Below are positions 1 to 6,651 of a stretch of DNA of 6,652 bases, piece by piece; positions within the stretch are counted from its first letter, which is position 1, and each line of letters starts with the position of its first letter. Both the position numbers and the translations under genes were made by a program. Origin of the DNA: an uncultured Chthonomonas sp. Its GTDB lineage: Bacteria; Armatimonadota; Chthonomonadetes; Chthonomonadales; CAJBBX01. Location: positions 1 through 6,652 of the forward strand of contig CAISOI010000932.1 in the NCBI GenBank assembly GCA_903886985.1, read 5' to 3'. The notes below the pieces were generated by a model, which made no database searches, was not told where the DNA came from, and saw nothing but the letters and a program-made list of their open reading frames with translations.

Positions 1-563
1 AAGACATCCAAATTCCGAAGTTGATCCATTGCCGCTAATGGAATGGAATTAGTATCGGTAACGTACGCAAAATCGTCAAACCGGAATGCCAAAACGGGTA
101 AGGCTCCATGCAAGACGTAGAATGCCCGAATCTCCATATCAAAAAGAGAAAATACTGGTTGCACCTCTTTTAAATCTACCTGTGGTATTCCCCCACCGGC
201 TTTAGGTGGAGCAAAGATATATGGAAATATATCCCTGATCCCACCGCACGTTAGTGCATCTGAATACACTGGCATTGCCTGTCCACTCATCACATTGAAA
301 CGGCGCAAATCGTCAAATCCAAAAATGTGGTCGGCATGGAGATGTGTGATGAAAACCGAGTCAATCTGCTTTACATCAAACTCAAGGCACTGAACACGCA
401 ACTCAGGCGTCGTATCCACAAGAATAACTTTCCCATTCTTCTCAACAGTTATGCTTGCGCGAAACCGGTTATTGCGCGGATTTGGCGACTTACAAACATC
501 ACACTGGCATCCGATCATGGGAACACCGTGGGACGTACCAGAGCCGAGGACAGTTACTTTCAT
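1..563 (-). CDS. PhnP-like MBL-fold metal-dependent hydrolase (C-terminus cut by window edge)
   Basis: The frame reads leftward from an ATG at 563 and stays open for 187 codons to the edge, so the C-terminus is missing. Seen: an N-terminal LGSGTSHGVP turn (residues 6-15), a Cys triad C19/C21/C24, the metallo-beta-lactamase metal motif HLHADH (H74, H76, D78, H79) followed by the FGFDDLRRF stretch, a later His in VLHGALP (H152), and an Asp in YVTDTNSIP (D170) suited to bridging two metals. Known: this is the COG1235/PhnP type, and in E. coli PhnP a similar Cys cluster plus a C-terminal His holds a structural zinc. PhnP is a phosphodiesterase acting on cyclic ribosyl phosphates, but most homologues outside phosphonate operons have no proven substrate. 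No phosphonate gene is visible here, so I call only a cytoplasmic binuclear-metal hydrolase, probably a phosphodiesterase. It is divergent from the solute-binding gene. No good Shine-Dalgarno precedes the start. Confidence 0.9.
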   Translation of the reverse strand, partial: MKVTVLGSGTSHGVPMIGCQCDVCKSPNPRNNRFRASITVEKNGKVILVDTTPELRVQCLEFDVKQIDSVFITHLHADHIFGFDDLRRFNVMSGQAMPVYSDALTCGGIRDIFPYIFAPPKAGGGIPQVDLKEVQPVFSLFDMEIRAFYVLHGALPVLAFRFDDFAYVTDTNSIPLAAMDQLRNLDV

Positions 564-572
564 GTTATCTGA

Positions 573-578
573 ATTTTA
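573..578 (-). promoter_or_regulatory. Candidate -10 box for the MBL hydrolase
   Basis: On the minus strand TAAAAT lies 9 nt before the hydrolase ATG. Transcription starting about 7 nt downstream of it would leave a leader of only a few bases, which fits the absence of a Shine-Dalgarno site. No matching -35 box is evident, so the call rests on one hexamer and its position. Confidence 0.35.
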
Positions 579-600
579 CCCGACAGGCAGAATGTTGGTT

Positions 601-616
601 CATTTGGAGCCAAATG
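601..616. promoter_or_regulatory. Perfect palindrome, possible operator in the divergent promoter region
   Basis: CATTTGG-AG-CCAAATG has perfect 7-bp arms around a 2-bp centre. It sits midway between the two divergent genes: the hydrolase start codon ends at 563 and the solute-binding gene ATG begins at 654, about 37 bp from each edge of the palindrome. It would overlap or lie just upstream of the -35 region of the candidate hydrolase promoter. An overlapping imperfect repeat, TGGAGCC-AAAT-GGTTCCA (605-622), shares its right part. The size and position suit a dimeric repressor or activator, but no regulator gene is present to support this. Confidence 0.35.
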
Positions 617-653
617 GTTCCAGTTGTTTGAAGAATCTGCCATCCTATCCAGT

Positions 654-1958
654 ATGCGAGCTTCAAAGTTACTATTTGCGAGTTTCATTTTCTTCTGGAT
701 CGCCTTGCTTGTTTTCGGTTGCAAGCGCGACTCCCCAAAAGTGGTCACTCTGACGATTTGGTCGTCTCCTACCCATCTTGAGGAGAAGAACTTTTTGGTA
801 ATCTGCAGGCAGTTTGAAGCGGATCATCCAGGAATTCGTATTCACAACGTCGGCGGATTGCAGGAAACAAAGCTGATTCGAGCTCTGGTTGCTGGAGTTC
901 CACCCGACCTCATTTATATGTATAACCCCACTCTGGTTGGCCCCCTTGCAGCCAATAGAGCCATAGTCGATCTCAACAAAATGTTTGCTGAATCAGGTCT
1001 ACGTGAGGAGAATTTCTTCCCAGGTGCGATCAGCCAGTTACGAATGAATAACAACCTTTACGCAATGCCCATATGTCGCGACTGCAGGGCTTTCTTCTGG
1101 AACAAATCAGACTTCCGAAAAGTGGGAATCGATCCTGAGTCCCCGCCCAAAACTTGGGATGAATTGGCGAAGCTCGCTGTAAAACTGACACTAAGGGATT
1201 CCTCTGGCAAAATAACACAACTTGGAATGCAGCCGCCGTTAGACAATGCACTGTTGTTCGCGGCGTTTGGTGGTGGAATCTATGACAACAACAAATCACT
1301 GCTGACCTTAAACTCTAAGCAGAATATTGATACTTTGAAATGGTTAGTGATGCTCGTGGACTCAATGGGTGGCCATGATGGGGTGGCTGCATTTCAAGCC
1401 GGTTTTGGCAATACAGAGAGCGCCCAAAATCCATTGGCTACAGGAGCGATCGCAATGCAGATTGAAGGAGAGTATGTCCCCTTCTATCTCGAAAGATACT
1501 CTCCTTCTACAGATTATGGAGTTGGTCAGATTCCGAGTCCAAAGGGATCAACAACTCTCAATAATATGGCGTGGCAGGATGGCGACGTTCTTATGTTGCC
1601 CGAGGGTTCGAAACACCCGGATGCTGCTTGGGAATTCATGCGATGGATGCAGAATCCTGTTCAACAAAAAACGTATGCCATCGCTAATCGCAACCTCCCG
1701 ACCGTTCTCTCGTTAATACACGAGCCAGAATTGACTAATGGTTCACCAGGCAAGAGTAAATTAGGCTACATCATGCAAAACATCGCTTCTAACCGTGCAA
1801 ACACTCGTTTCTTCCCGACAATACCCGCCGCAAGGTTATGCAAAGATGTTCTTAATAACGCCGTGGAATTAGCTGAACTTCATCGAAAGACTCCAGAACA
1901 GGCACTCAACGATGCACAGTCCCGCGTTCAAACCGAGTTACTGAAATACAGCCGTTAG
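654..1958 (+). CDS. Family 1 ABC transporter solute-binding lipoprotein (sugar-type)
   Basis: This 434-residue protein looks like an extracytoplasmic solute-binding protein of the SBP_bac_1/UgpB (COG1653) family, which captures sugars, oligosaccharides or glycerol-phosphate esters for an ABC importer. Seen: a signal peptide with basic residues R2 and K5, a hydrophobic core from about residue 6 to 21, and a lipobox-like VFGC ending at C23, followed by the mature start TLTIWSSPTHLEEKNF typical of the family. Other family-like stretches are FEADHPGIRI, PPDLIYMYNP, the YAMPICRDCRAFFWNKSDF hinge region, PPKTWDELAKLA, a GAIAMQIEGEY segment, and the C-terminal PDAAWEFMRWMQNPVQQ helix. I prefer ATG 654 over the in-frame TTG at 624 because it starts directly at the signal peptide; neither has a strong ribosome site. 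No permease or ATPase gene flanks it, so the partner is unknown. The ligand cannot be read from sequence. The Phe at lipobox position -2 is atypical. Confidence 0.88.
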   Translation: MRASKLLFASFIFFWIALLVFGCKRDSPKVVTLTIWSSPTHLEEKNFLVICRQFEADHPGIRIHNVGGLQETKLIRALVAGVPPDLIYMYNPTLVGPLAANRAIVDLNKMFAESGLREENFFPGAISQLRMNNNLYAMPICRDCRAFFWNKSDFRKVGIDPESPPKTWDELAKLAVKLTLRDSSGKITQLGMQPPLDNALLFAAFGGGIYDNNKSLLTLNSKQNIDTLKWLVMLVDSMGGHDGVAAFQAGFGNTESAQNPLATGAIAMQIEGEYVPFYLERYSPSTDYGVGQIPSPKGSTTLNNMAWQDGDVLMLPEGSKHPDAAWEFMRWMQNPVQQKTYAIANRNLPTVLSLIHEPELTNGSPGKSKLGYIMQNIASNRANTRFFPTIPAARLCKDVLNNAVELAELHRKTPEQALNDAQSRVQTELLKYSR

Positions 1959-2082
1959 TTTCTTTGATGGAGACAACTGGATTGCCACATGAGATTTGCC
2001 GCTTTCGCAGCAAAGGTATTGTGCTCTGAAATGTTGAACTTTGAGAAAATAAGGCAGTATCTCATCGTATCAGGGGGTCAAA
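1959..2082. other. Intergenic gap between solute-binding and DUF485 genes
   Basis: This 124-bp gap holds no convincing terminator: there is no GC-rich stem followed by T residues. Transcription from the solute-binding gene could therefore continue into the symporter pair. Weak promoter-like hexamers occur, such as TTGAAC at 2034-2039 with TATCTC 18 bp later and TATTGT at 2017-2022, but none matches consensus well. Short inverted repeats (TTTGC/GCAAA near 1995-2014, TGAGA/TCTCA near 2042-2064) are within what chance gives. Confidence 0.4.
2072..2078 (+). promoter_or_regulatory. Shine-Dalgarno site of the DUF485 gene
   Basis: AGGGGGT lies 4 nt before ATG 2083. It is the strongest ribosome-binding site in this part of the window and fixes the start of the small membrane protein. 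It argues against the overlapping frame that begins at 1989. Confidence 0.75.
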
Positions 2083-2496
2083 ATGAGTGTGGTCCGGACC
2101 GACGTTACAAAACTTTCAGAAGAGCAACATGCGAAGTTGGCACACGCAGTTATGCGTCGTCAATCAAAACTAAGTATTGGTGTTGCTGCCATATTCTTAT
2201 TCATACTTTTGGGATTGCCACTACTTAACCATTTTGCCTCCTCATTTGCAAACCAACAGGTTGGGAGCTTCACCCTGACGTGGTTGATCCTTGGTGTACT
2301 GCTTTATCCTCTAACTTGGATATTGTCTGCGTATTACGTGAGTGCTTCGGAAAAGATAGAGGCCGAGTGTTCCGACTGGAGAGCTATTCTTGGGCACGAA
2401 GCTGGCGAGGATCTCGAACCTGAAGGAGTTGGTGACGTAAAACCGGCATTCATCGAATCCGACATCCTTACCAAATCGGAGGGCAGCAATGACTGA
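2083..2496 (+). CDS. DUF485-family small inner-membrane protein (YjcH-like)
   Basis: This 137-residue protein has a charged N-terminal helix (SEEQHAKLAHAVMRRQSKLS), a first membrane segment at about residues 31-50, a short external turn (FASSFANQQVG), a second membrane segment at about 65-86 with the family-like PLTWILSAYYV, and an acidic soluble tail from about 88. Two membrane segments and a position directly before an ActP-like symporter match the DUF485 family (E. coli YjcH). These proteins are nearly always encoded with the symporter and are presumed, not proven, to be an accessory of it. The roughly 50-residue tail makes it longer than the usual members of about 100 residues. The stop overlaps the symporter start by 8 bp, which points to translational coupling. 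The start is supported by a strong Shine-Dalgarno site 4 nt upstream. Confidence 0.82.
   Translation: MSVVRTDVTKLSEEQHAKLAHAVMRRQSKLSIGVAAIFLFILLGLPLLNHFASSFANQQVGSFTLTWLILGVLLYPLTWILSAYYVSASEKIEAECSDWRAILGHEAGEDLEPEGVGDVKPAFIESDILTKSEGSND
2478..2483 (+). promoter_or_regulatory. Shine-Dalgarno site of the symporter gene inside the DUF485 gene
   Basis: GGAGGG lies 5 nt before ATG 2489 and within the last codons of the upstream gene. It fixes the symporter start and supports co-translation of the overlapping pair. Confidence 0.8.
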
Positions 2497-4504
2497 ATAC
2501 GGATGGATTCCAATTCTCTTCGTTGTCTTAATCACCGTTGCCACTGTAGGAATGGGACTATATGCAACTCGCAAGGCAAAGGGAGCAGCCGATTTCTTTG
2601 TCGCGGGTAGATCCGTTAGTGTTATGTCCAATGCCTCAGCAATATCTGGCGAATACCTGTCCGCCGCGTCATTTATGGGTGTAGCAGCGCTGGTAATGAA
2701 GAACGGCTACGATGCTCTTTGGTACCCTATTGGATACGCCGCTGGTTATCTGTTCCTGTTGCTCTTTATTGCGGGCCCACTGAGACGGTTTGGGGCGTAC
2801 ACTATCCCAGATTTTGCGGAAGGCAGGTTCGATAGTCCGAAGTTTCGAAGAACCGCAGTACTTTTTGTTCTGCTAATTGGATTTTTCTATACGATGCCCC
2901 AAATGAAGGGCGCTGGAACTGTGATGGTCAGCATTTTGGGCTGGCCCTATTGGTTGGGAATTCTGGTGGTAGGTTCGGTTATTACGCTCAATGTTGCATT
3001 AGGCGGAATGAAGGGTATCACGTTTGTCCAGGCGTTCCAATACTGGGCGAAACTATTTGCAATCTCGGTGCCTATTTTCATTCTTATGGGAGTGTATGGA
3101 AGCTATACCGAGACTATGAATACGATGCACCAGGACCTCACTACGATTCCTAATATCCTCCACGACAGTCCGATTGTAATGAAGGGTAAAAAGGATGCTC
3201 CCCTCAATGTGATGTCACTTAGTCCAATGCGAGCAATATACCTCTACATCACGGATGCCGCAGTTCTTGACAAGATTAGCCCCAGTAAGAAGATTAAGGG
3301 CTCAGACCCAATGCCCGAGGGAGTTATCCAAGCAGCGGACGTTCCTGACAGGATGCAGTATGACTCTCGGGCAGCACGGTATGAGAAATTGATGACGCAA
3401 CCGGATGGTTCTATTCTCCTTCCTGCCCACAGAATGATAAGAATTAATCCCTACCGAGTCACTTCCAACGGCGTTCCCGTGACTAAGGATTCGAAGCCAG
3501 TTCGCAATTCGGTTAAGTTGGAATTCCGCGATGAAACCAAGGTCTTTATCCCAATTGGAGCGGTGGCTATGAATGCACCCACAAATGGTGCATGGATGCA
3601 TCCTTTTGGTCCTCTGACAAGCAAAGAGGGTTATATCCCTCTACTGTACACCTATTCGTTGATCATAGCTCTCGTGTGCGGCACCGCAGGTTTACCGCAT
3701 ATTCTGGTACGGTTTTACACCAATCCTGATGGCAAAGCAGCAAAACAGACAACTCTTGCAGTTATGGTCATGTTGGGAATATTTTACGTGTGTACTCCGA
3801 TATGGGGCACTCTTGCCCGTGCGTACATGCCTGTACTCTACGCCAACAACAGCACGGATAATGCTGTTATCAAACTTCCGATGTACATGGACAATCATCT
3901 CGTCGCCGCCATATTGATAGGTATTACCAGCGCAGGTGCTTTTGCTGCATTTATGTCAACATTCTCTGGATTGCTAGTCAGCATGTCAGGTGCTGTAGCA
4001 CACGACATTTATGGCAAAATGATTAAACCGACTGCTACAGATGCCGAGCGAATGCAGATGTTTAAATATGCCGCGGTAGGAATTGGAACTGTGTCGATGC
4101 TTCTGGGTTTTGCCGCAAAAGATTTCGATATTGCCAAAATGGTAGGCTGGGCTTTTGCAATCGGAGCAGCATCCTACTTTCCACTCTTGTTACTCGGCTC
4201 TTGGTGGCGAGGGCTCACCCGCCAGGGAGCAACTGCGGGAATGCTCATTGGCGGCCTGTTATCGCTAAGTGCTATCGTCTCTTTTATGCTCATTGAAAAG
4301 AAGATATTGCATCTCCAACTCCATCCTTTAATGCTTATGTTTATGGAACAGCCAGCAATTTGGGCCGTACCGTTGTCGTTACTAATCATGGTATTCGTCA
4401 GCAAGGCTACTGCGAAGGATATTCCAGCGGATGCCACTCTTAAAATGCTTCGTCTGCACGCGCCGGAAGAGATGGGTTTCTCCAAAAACTACATAGAACA
4501 CTGA
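2489..4504 (+). CDS. ActP-like sodium/solute symporter (SSS family) with enlarged external loop
   Basis: This 671-residue membrane protein belongs to the solute:sodium symporter family, closest in motif content to the acetate permease ActP, and would import a small carboxylate or similar solute using a cation gradient. Seen: first helix at about 5-25, the FFVAGRSVSVMSNASAISGE region leading into a helix at about 46-70, further helices near 77-97, 120-139, 152-173 and 186-204, then the signature GTAGLPHILVRFYT (398-411), and STFSGLLVSMSGAVAHDIYG (490-509), a region that in this family contributes to the Na+ site. Several more helices follow, and a charged tail contains LRLHAPEEMG. E. coli ActP is about 549 residues with a cleaved signal peptide absent here. 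The extra length is mostly between the helix ending near 204 and the one starting near 385; by the positive-inside rule this loop is extracytoplasmic. Substrate is unproven: acetate is only the best family guess. It overlaps the DUF485 gene by 8 bp. Confidence 0.88.
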   Translation: MTEYGWIPILFVVLITVATVGMGLYATRKAKGAADFFVAGRSVSVMSNASAISGEYLSAASFMGVAALVMKNGYDALWYPIGYAAGYLFLLLFIAGPLRRFGAYTIPDFAEGRFDSPKFRRTAVLFVLLIGFFYTMPQMKGAGTVMVSILGWPYWLGILVVGSVITLNVALGGMKGITFVQAFQYWAKLFAISVPIFILMGVYGSYTETMNTMHQDLTTIPNILHDSPIVMKGKKDAPLNVMSLSPMRAIYLYITDAAVLDKISPSKKIKGSDPMPEGVIQAADVPDRMQYDSRAARYEKLMTQPDGSILLPAHRMIRINPYRVTSNGVPVTKDSKPVRNSVKLEFRDETKVFIPIGAVAMNAPTNGAWMHPFGPLTSKEGYIPLLYTYSLIIALVCGTAGLPHILVRFYTNPDGKAAKQTTLAVMVMLGIFYVCTPIWGTLARAYMPVLYANNSTDNAVIKLPMYMDNHLVAAILIGITSAGAFAAFMSTFSGLLVSMSGAVAHDIYGKMIKPTATDAERMQMFKYAAVGIGTVSMLLGFAAKDFDIAKMVGWAFAIGAASYFPLLLLGSWWRGLTRQGATAGMLIGGLLSLSAIVSFMLIEKKILHLQLHPLMLMFMEQPAIWAVPLSLLIMVFVSKATAKDIPADATLKMLRLHAPEEMGFSKNYIEH

Positions 4505-4538
4505 TCGTACGCAGATCATATTGGTATACGACGCAATC

Positions 4539-4568
4539 ACTCCTCGGCACCGTCGCCGGGGAGTTTTT
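4539..4568 (+). terminator. Intrinsic terminator after the symporter gene
   Basis: ACTCCTCGGC (4539-4548) pairs with GCCGGGGAGT (4555-4564) across a 6-nt loop, with one G-T wobble in a 10-bp GC-rich stem. The stem runs directly into TTTTT (4564-4568). It lies 34 bp after the symporter stop and separates that transcript from lepA. Confidence 0.9.
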
Positions 4569-4630
4569 GCCTCGACGATACTTTTCCGCACTTCCTCGGT
4601 AAGTTCCGGACCCCGCGCCTGAGCGAGCTA

Positions 4631-4639
4631 TGCTACAAT
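4631..4639 (+). promoter_or_regulatory. Extended -10 promoter element for lepA (leaderless type)
   Basis: TGCTACAAT is an extended -10 (TGn plus TACAAT, five of six matches to TATAAT). Only 5 nt (4640-4644) separate the hexamer from ATG 4645, so transcription should begin at or within a base or two of that start codon. No -35 box is seen at the usual spacing (4610-4616 reads C-rich); extended -10 promoters often lack one. The preceding terminator at 4539-4568 means lepA needs its own promoter. Confidence 0.6.
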
Positions 4640-4644
4640 TAGGT

Positions 4645-6456
4645 ATGGATAACTACTCACAGGATCACATCCGAAATTTTTGCATTATCGCGCACGTCGA
4701 CCACGGCAAATCAACCCTTGCAGATCGAATTCTTGAAGTAACAGGTTCCATTGGTGATAGAGATACTCAAGACCAACGCCTGGACACAATGGATATTGAA
4801 CGTGAACGCGGCATTACGATTAAAATGACCGCAGTCCGAATGAATTATCTTTCCGAAGATGGCGAAACGTATGAAATGAACTTGATCGATACCCCCGGTC
4901 ACGTTGATTTTACTTATGAGGTTTCGAGGTCACTTGCCGCTTGTGAGGGTGCTATCCTCGTGGTGGATGCAGCACAAGGAGTTGAAGCACAAACACTTGC
5001 CAACGTCAATCTGGCAATGAACAGCAAACTTGCCCTGGTGCCTGTAATTAACAAAATTGACTTGCCAGCTGCCGACCCTGAAAGAGTGCGGGAAGAGATC
5101 GAGTCCGTGCTTTCTTTGGAAGCTCACGATGCAGTACTGGCAAGCGCCAAAATGGGCATTGGCATTGAACAGATATTGGAACATGTTGTTCACATGGTTC
5201 CTCCACCCTCCGGAAATCCTTCTGCACCATTGCGCGCACTCGTTTTCGACAGCCACTTCGACGCCCATCAGGGGGTTATCTGTTACGTCCGAATTGTTGA
5301 CGGTGCCCTCGCACCGGGCCAAAAGATTCGTTTCTTCGCTTCGGGGGTAGAGGTCCAGGTTATCACTGTTGGAATCTTCCGACCAAAAATGGAAACTACC
5401 AATCGCCTGAAAACAGGTGAAGTAGGCTTCTTCGCAGCGAGCATCAAGAAGATCGGCGACGCCAACGTGGGTGACACCATAACCGATGCAGATAATCCTG
5501 CGACAGAACCATTGCCGGGATATCGAAAAGCAAAGCCAATGGTCTTCTGTGGACTATATCCAGTCGACAGTTCGGATTTCCCTGAACTAAAAGAGGCACT
5601 CGCCAAGTTACAGCTTAATGATGCCGCACTCTCTTTTGAAGCAGAGTCTTCGGCTGCGCTAGGTTTTGGTTATCGTTGCGGGTTTCTTGGCCTATTACAC
5701 ATGGAAATTATTCAGGAGCGGCTCGAGAGAGAATTTGATCTCCAGCTGATTGCAACATCTCCATCTGTGGTATTCAGTGTCCACATGACATCTGGAGAAA
5801 ATGAGTTGATTGACAACCCAGCAAATCTCCCTGATCCAACGCAAATTGATCATATTGAAGAGCCTTATGTCGACGCAACAGTATTTATCCCTGCAAGTTT
5901 CGTCGGTACAGTTATGGACCTGTCTAGGGATAGGCGAGGAATATTTGTTCGCATGGATCATCCCGCTCCTGATCGCGTGATGTTGCATTACAAACTCCCA
6001 CTCGCAGAAATCCTCATGGACTTTTTTGATCAACTTAAGAGCCGAACTCGTGGCTATGCTTCTTTTGATTATGAAGAGTGCGGATACATGGAAAGCAAGC
6101 TCGTTAAGTTGGATGTATTGCTCAATGGTGAAATCGTTGACGCTTTATCCTTCATAACACATAGAGATAAAGCTTACGGTCGCGGCCGGGCACTGGTTGA
6201 GAAGCTTAAAGAGGTAATTCAGCGACAACAGTTCGAAATACGTATACAGGCAGCAATCGGCGGCAAGATAATTGCGGCGGATCGGGTCTCGGCATTCCGC
6301 AAAAACGTCACTGCCAAGTGTTACGGGGGGGACATTACCCGAAAGCGAAAACTTCTTGAAAAACAAAAAGAAGGCAAAAAGCGTATGAAGTCTGTCGGCA
6401 GCGTGGAGATTCCCCAGGAAGCATTCCTAAGTGTACTTAAAATCGGCGAAGGCTAA
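4645..6456 (+). CDS. lepA: Elongation factor 4 (LepA), ribosome back-translocating GTPase
   Basis: This is LepA, a translational GTPase that binds the ribosome and affects elongation and initiation under stress. The 603 residues compare with 599 in E. coli. Seen in order: G1 loop AHVDHGKS (16-23), G2 RERGIT (53-58), G3 DTPGH (82-86, with the His used in GTP hydrolysis), G4 NKID (136-139), G5 SAK (167-169), an EF-G-like domain II, the FGYRCGFLGLLHMEI segment of domain III, an EF-G domain V-like region around EEPYVDATVFIP, and the LepA-specific C-terminal domain with AYGRGRALVEKLK and the lysine-rich KCYGGDITRKRKLLEKQKEGKKR tract. All GTPase motifs are intact. I choose ATG 4645 over the in-frame ATG at 4630, because the latter would lie inside the -10 element and adds a non-conserved MLQLG. 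The gene stands between two terminators, so it is probably monocistronic. Confidence 0.97.
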   Translation: MDNYSQDHIRNFCIIAHVDHGKSTLADRILEVTGSIGDRDTQDQRLDTMDIERERGITIKMTAVRMNYLSEDGETYEMNLIDTPGHVDFTYEVSRSLAACEGAILVVDAAQGVEAQTLANVNLAMNSKLALVPVINKIDLPAADPERVREEIESVLSLEAHDAVLASAKMGIGIEQILEHVVHMVPPPSGNPSAPLRALVFDSHFDAHQGVICYVRIVDGALAPGQKIRFFASGVEVQVITVGIFRPKMETTNRLKTGEVGFFAASIKKIGDANVGDTITDADNPATEPLPGYRKAKPMVFCGLYPVDSSDFPELKEALAKLQLNDAALSFEAESSAALGFGYRCGFLGLLHMEIIQERLEREFDLQLIATSPSVVFSVHMTSGENELIDNPANLPDPTQIDHIEEPYVDATVFIPASFVGTVMDLSRDRRGIFVRMDHPAPDRVMLHYKLPLAEILMDFFDQLKSRTRGYASFDYEECGYMESKLVKLDVLLNGEIVDALSFITHRDKAYGRGRALVEKLKEVIQRQQFEIRIQAAIGGKIIAADRVSAFRKNVTAKCYGGDITRKRKLLEKQKEGKKRMKSVGSVEIPQEAFLSVLKIGEG

Positions 6457-6480
6457 CTCACCTACGTTTCAAACAGCGCG

Positions 6481-6651
6481 TTACAGATGGGAATGATCAC
6501 GATCATTCCCATTTTCATGTGCTTCCCATTGCTGACTCCAAACTAATGCTCGCTCCTTAGCCTTGGTAAAAAGCTGTTGTCCAATCAACCGGGGGGCTGG
6601 AGCGCCAACTCCAGCACACACAAAAGTCCCGACATTTAACGTGGGAAAATA
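6481..6651 (-). CDS. Possible C-terminal end of a leftward hypothetical protein (partial)
   Basis: On the minus strand one frame is open from the right edge for 56 codons to a TAA at 6483-6481. The N-terminus lies outside the window. The visible part has a VGTFVCAGVGAPAPRLIG stretch, then a basic-to-amphipathic helix-like segment TKAKERALVWSQQWEAH, and ends in ENGNDRDHSHL. I recognise no family. An open run this long at this base composition arises by chance fairly often (about 7% per frame), and the last nine codons fall in the lepA terminator hairpin. Convergence with lepA at a 24-bp gap is normal gene spacing. The alternative is that this stretch is a non-coding repeat (see the inverted repeat at 6596-6615). 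The opposite strand is also open here for about 30 codons, so the coding call stays weak. Confidence 0.3.
   Translation of the reverse strand, partial: YFPTLNVGTFVCAGVGAPAPRLIGQQLFTKAKERALVWSQQWEAHENGNDRDHSHL
6487..6515 (+). terminator. Intrinsic terminator after lepA
   Basis: ATGGGAATGATC (6487-6498) is perfectly repeated in inverse at 6501-6512 with a 2-nt centre; in RNA the stem would open to about 10 bp with a 6-nt loop. It is followed by TTTT (6512-6515). It lies 30 bp after the lepA stop. On the opposite strand the stem is not followed by a T tract, so it should act mainly for lepA. Confidence 0.85.
6596..6615. repeat. Inverted repeat, 7-bp arms, possible interspersed-repeat hairpin
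   Basis: GCTGGAG (6596-6602) and CTCCAGC (6609-6615) form a perfect stem with a 6-nt loop, preceded by a run of six G. No T tract follows on either strand, so it is not a standard terminator. Hairpins of this shape in intergenic tails are often part of REP-like repeats, but one copy in one window cannot show that. Confidence 0.4.

Noticed and set aside
624..653. Upstream TTG start adding ten residues to the solute-binding protein
   Set aside because: The added residues (MFEESAILSS) place acidic residues before the signal peptide, which is unfavourable. The ATG at 654 begins directly at the basic-plus-hydrophobic signal peptide.
327..753. Two rightward open frames (81 and 100 codons) across the hydrolase gene and the divergent gap
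   Set aside because: The first lies almost wholly antisense to the hydrolase, which carries intact metal-binding motifs. The second starts inside the hydrolase and ends within the solute-binding gene in another frame. Neither encodes recognisable protein sequence.
1989..2228. Rightward 79-codon open frame beginning in the gap after the solute-binding gene
   Set aside because: It overlaps the DUF485 gene in another frame, has no ribosome site, and has no recognisable protein character, whereas the DUF485 frame has a strong ribosome site and a clear family match.
4505..4535. Short inverted repeat TCGTA/TACGA after the symporter stop
   Set aside because: Five-base arms with a 17-nt spacer are expected by chance; the real terminator lies just downstream.
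4382..4591. Leftward 69-codon frame spanning the end of the symporter and the terminator
   Set aside because: It is antisense to the symporter C-terminus, runs through a strong rightward terminator, and has no ribosome site or family resemblance.
4630..4644. Earlier in-frame ATG for lepA
   Set aside because: It overlaps the extended -10 element, so it would not be in the transcript. It adds five residues absent from the conserved LepA N-terminus.
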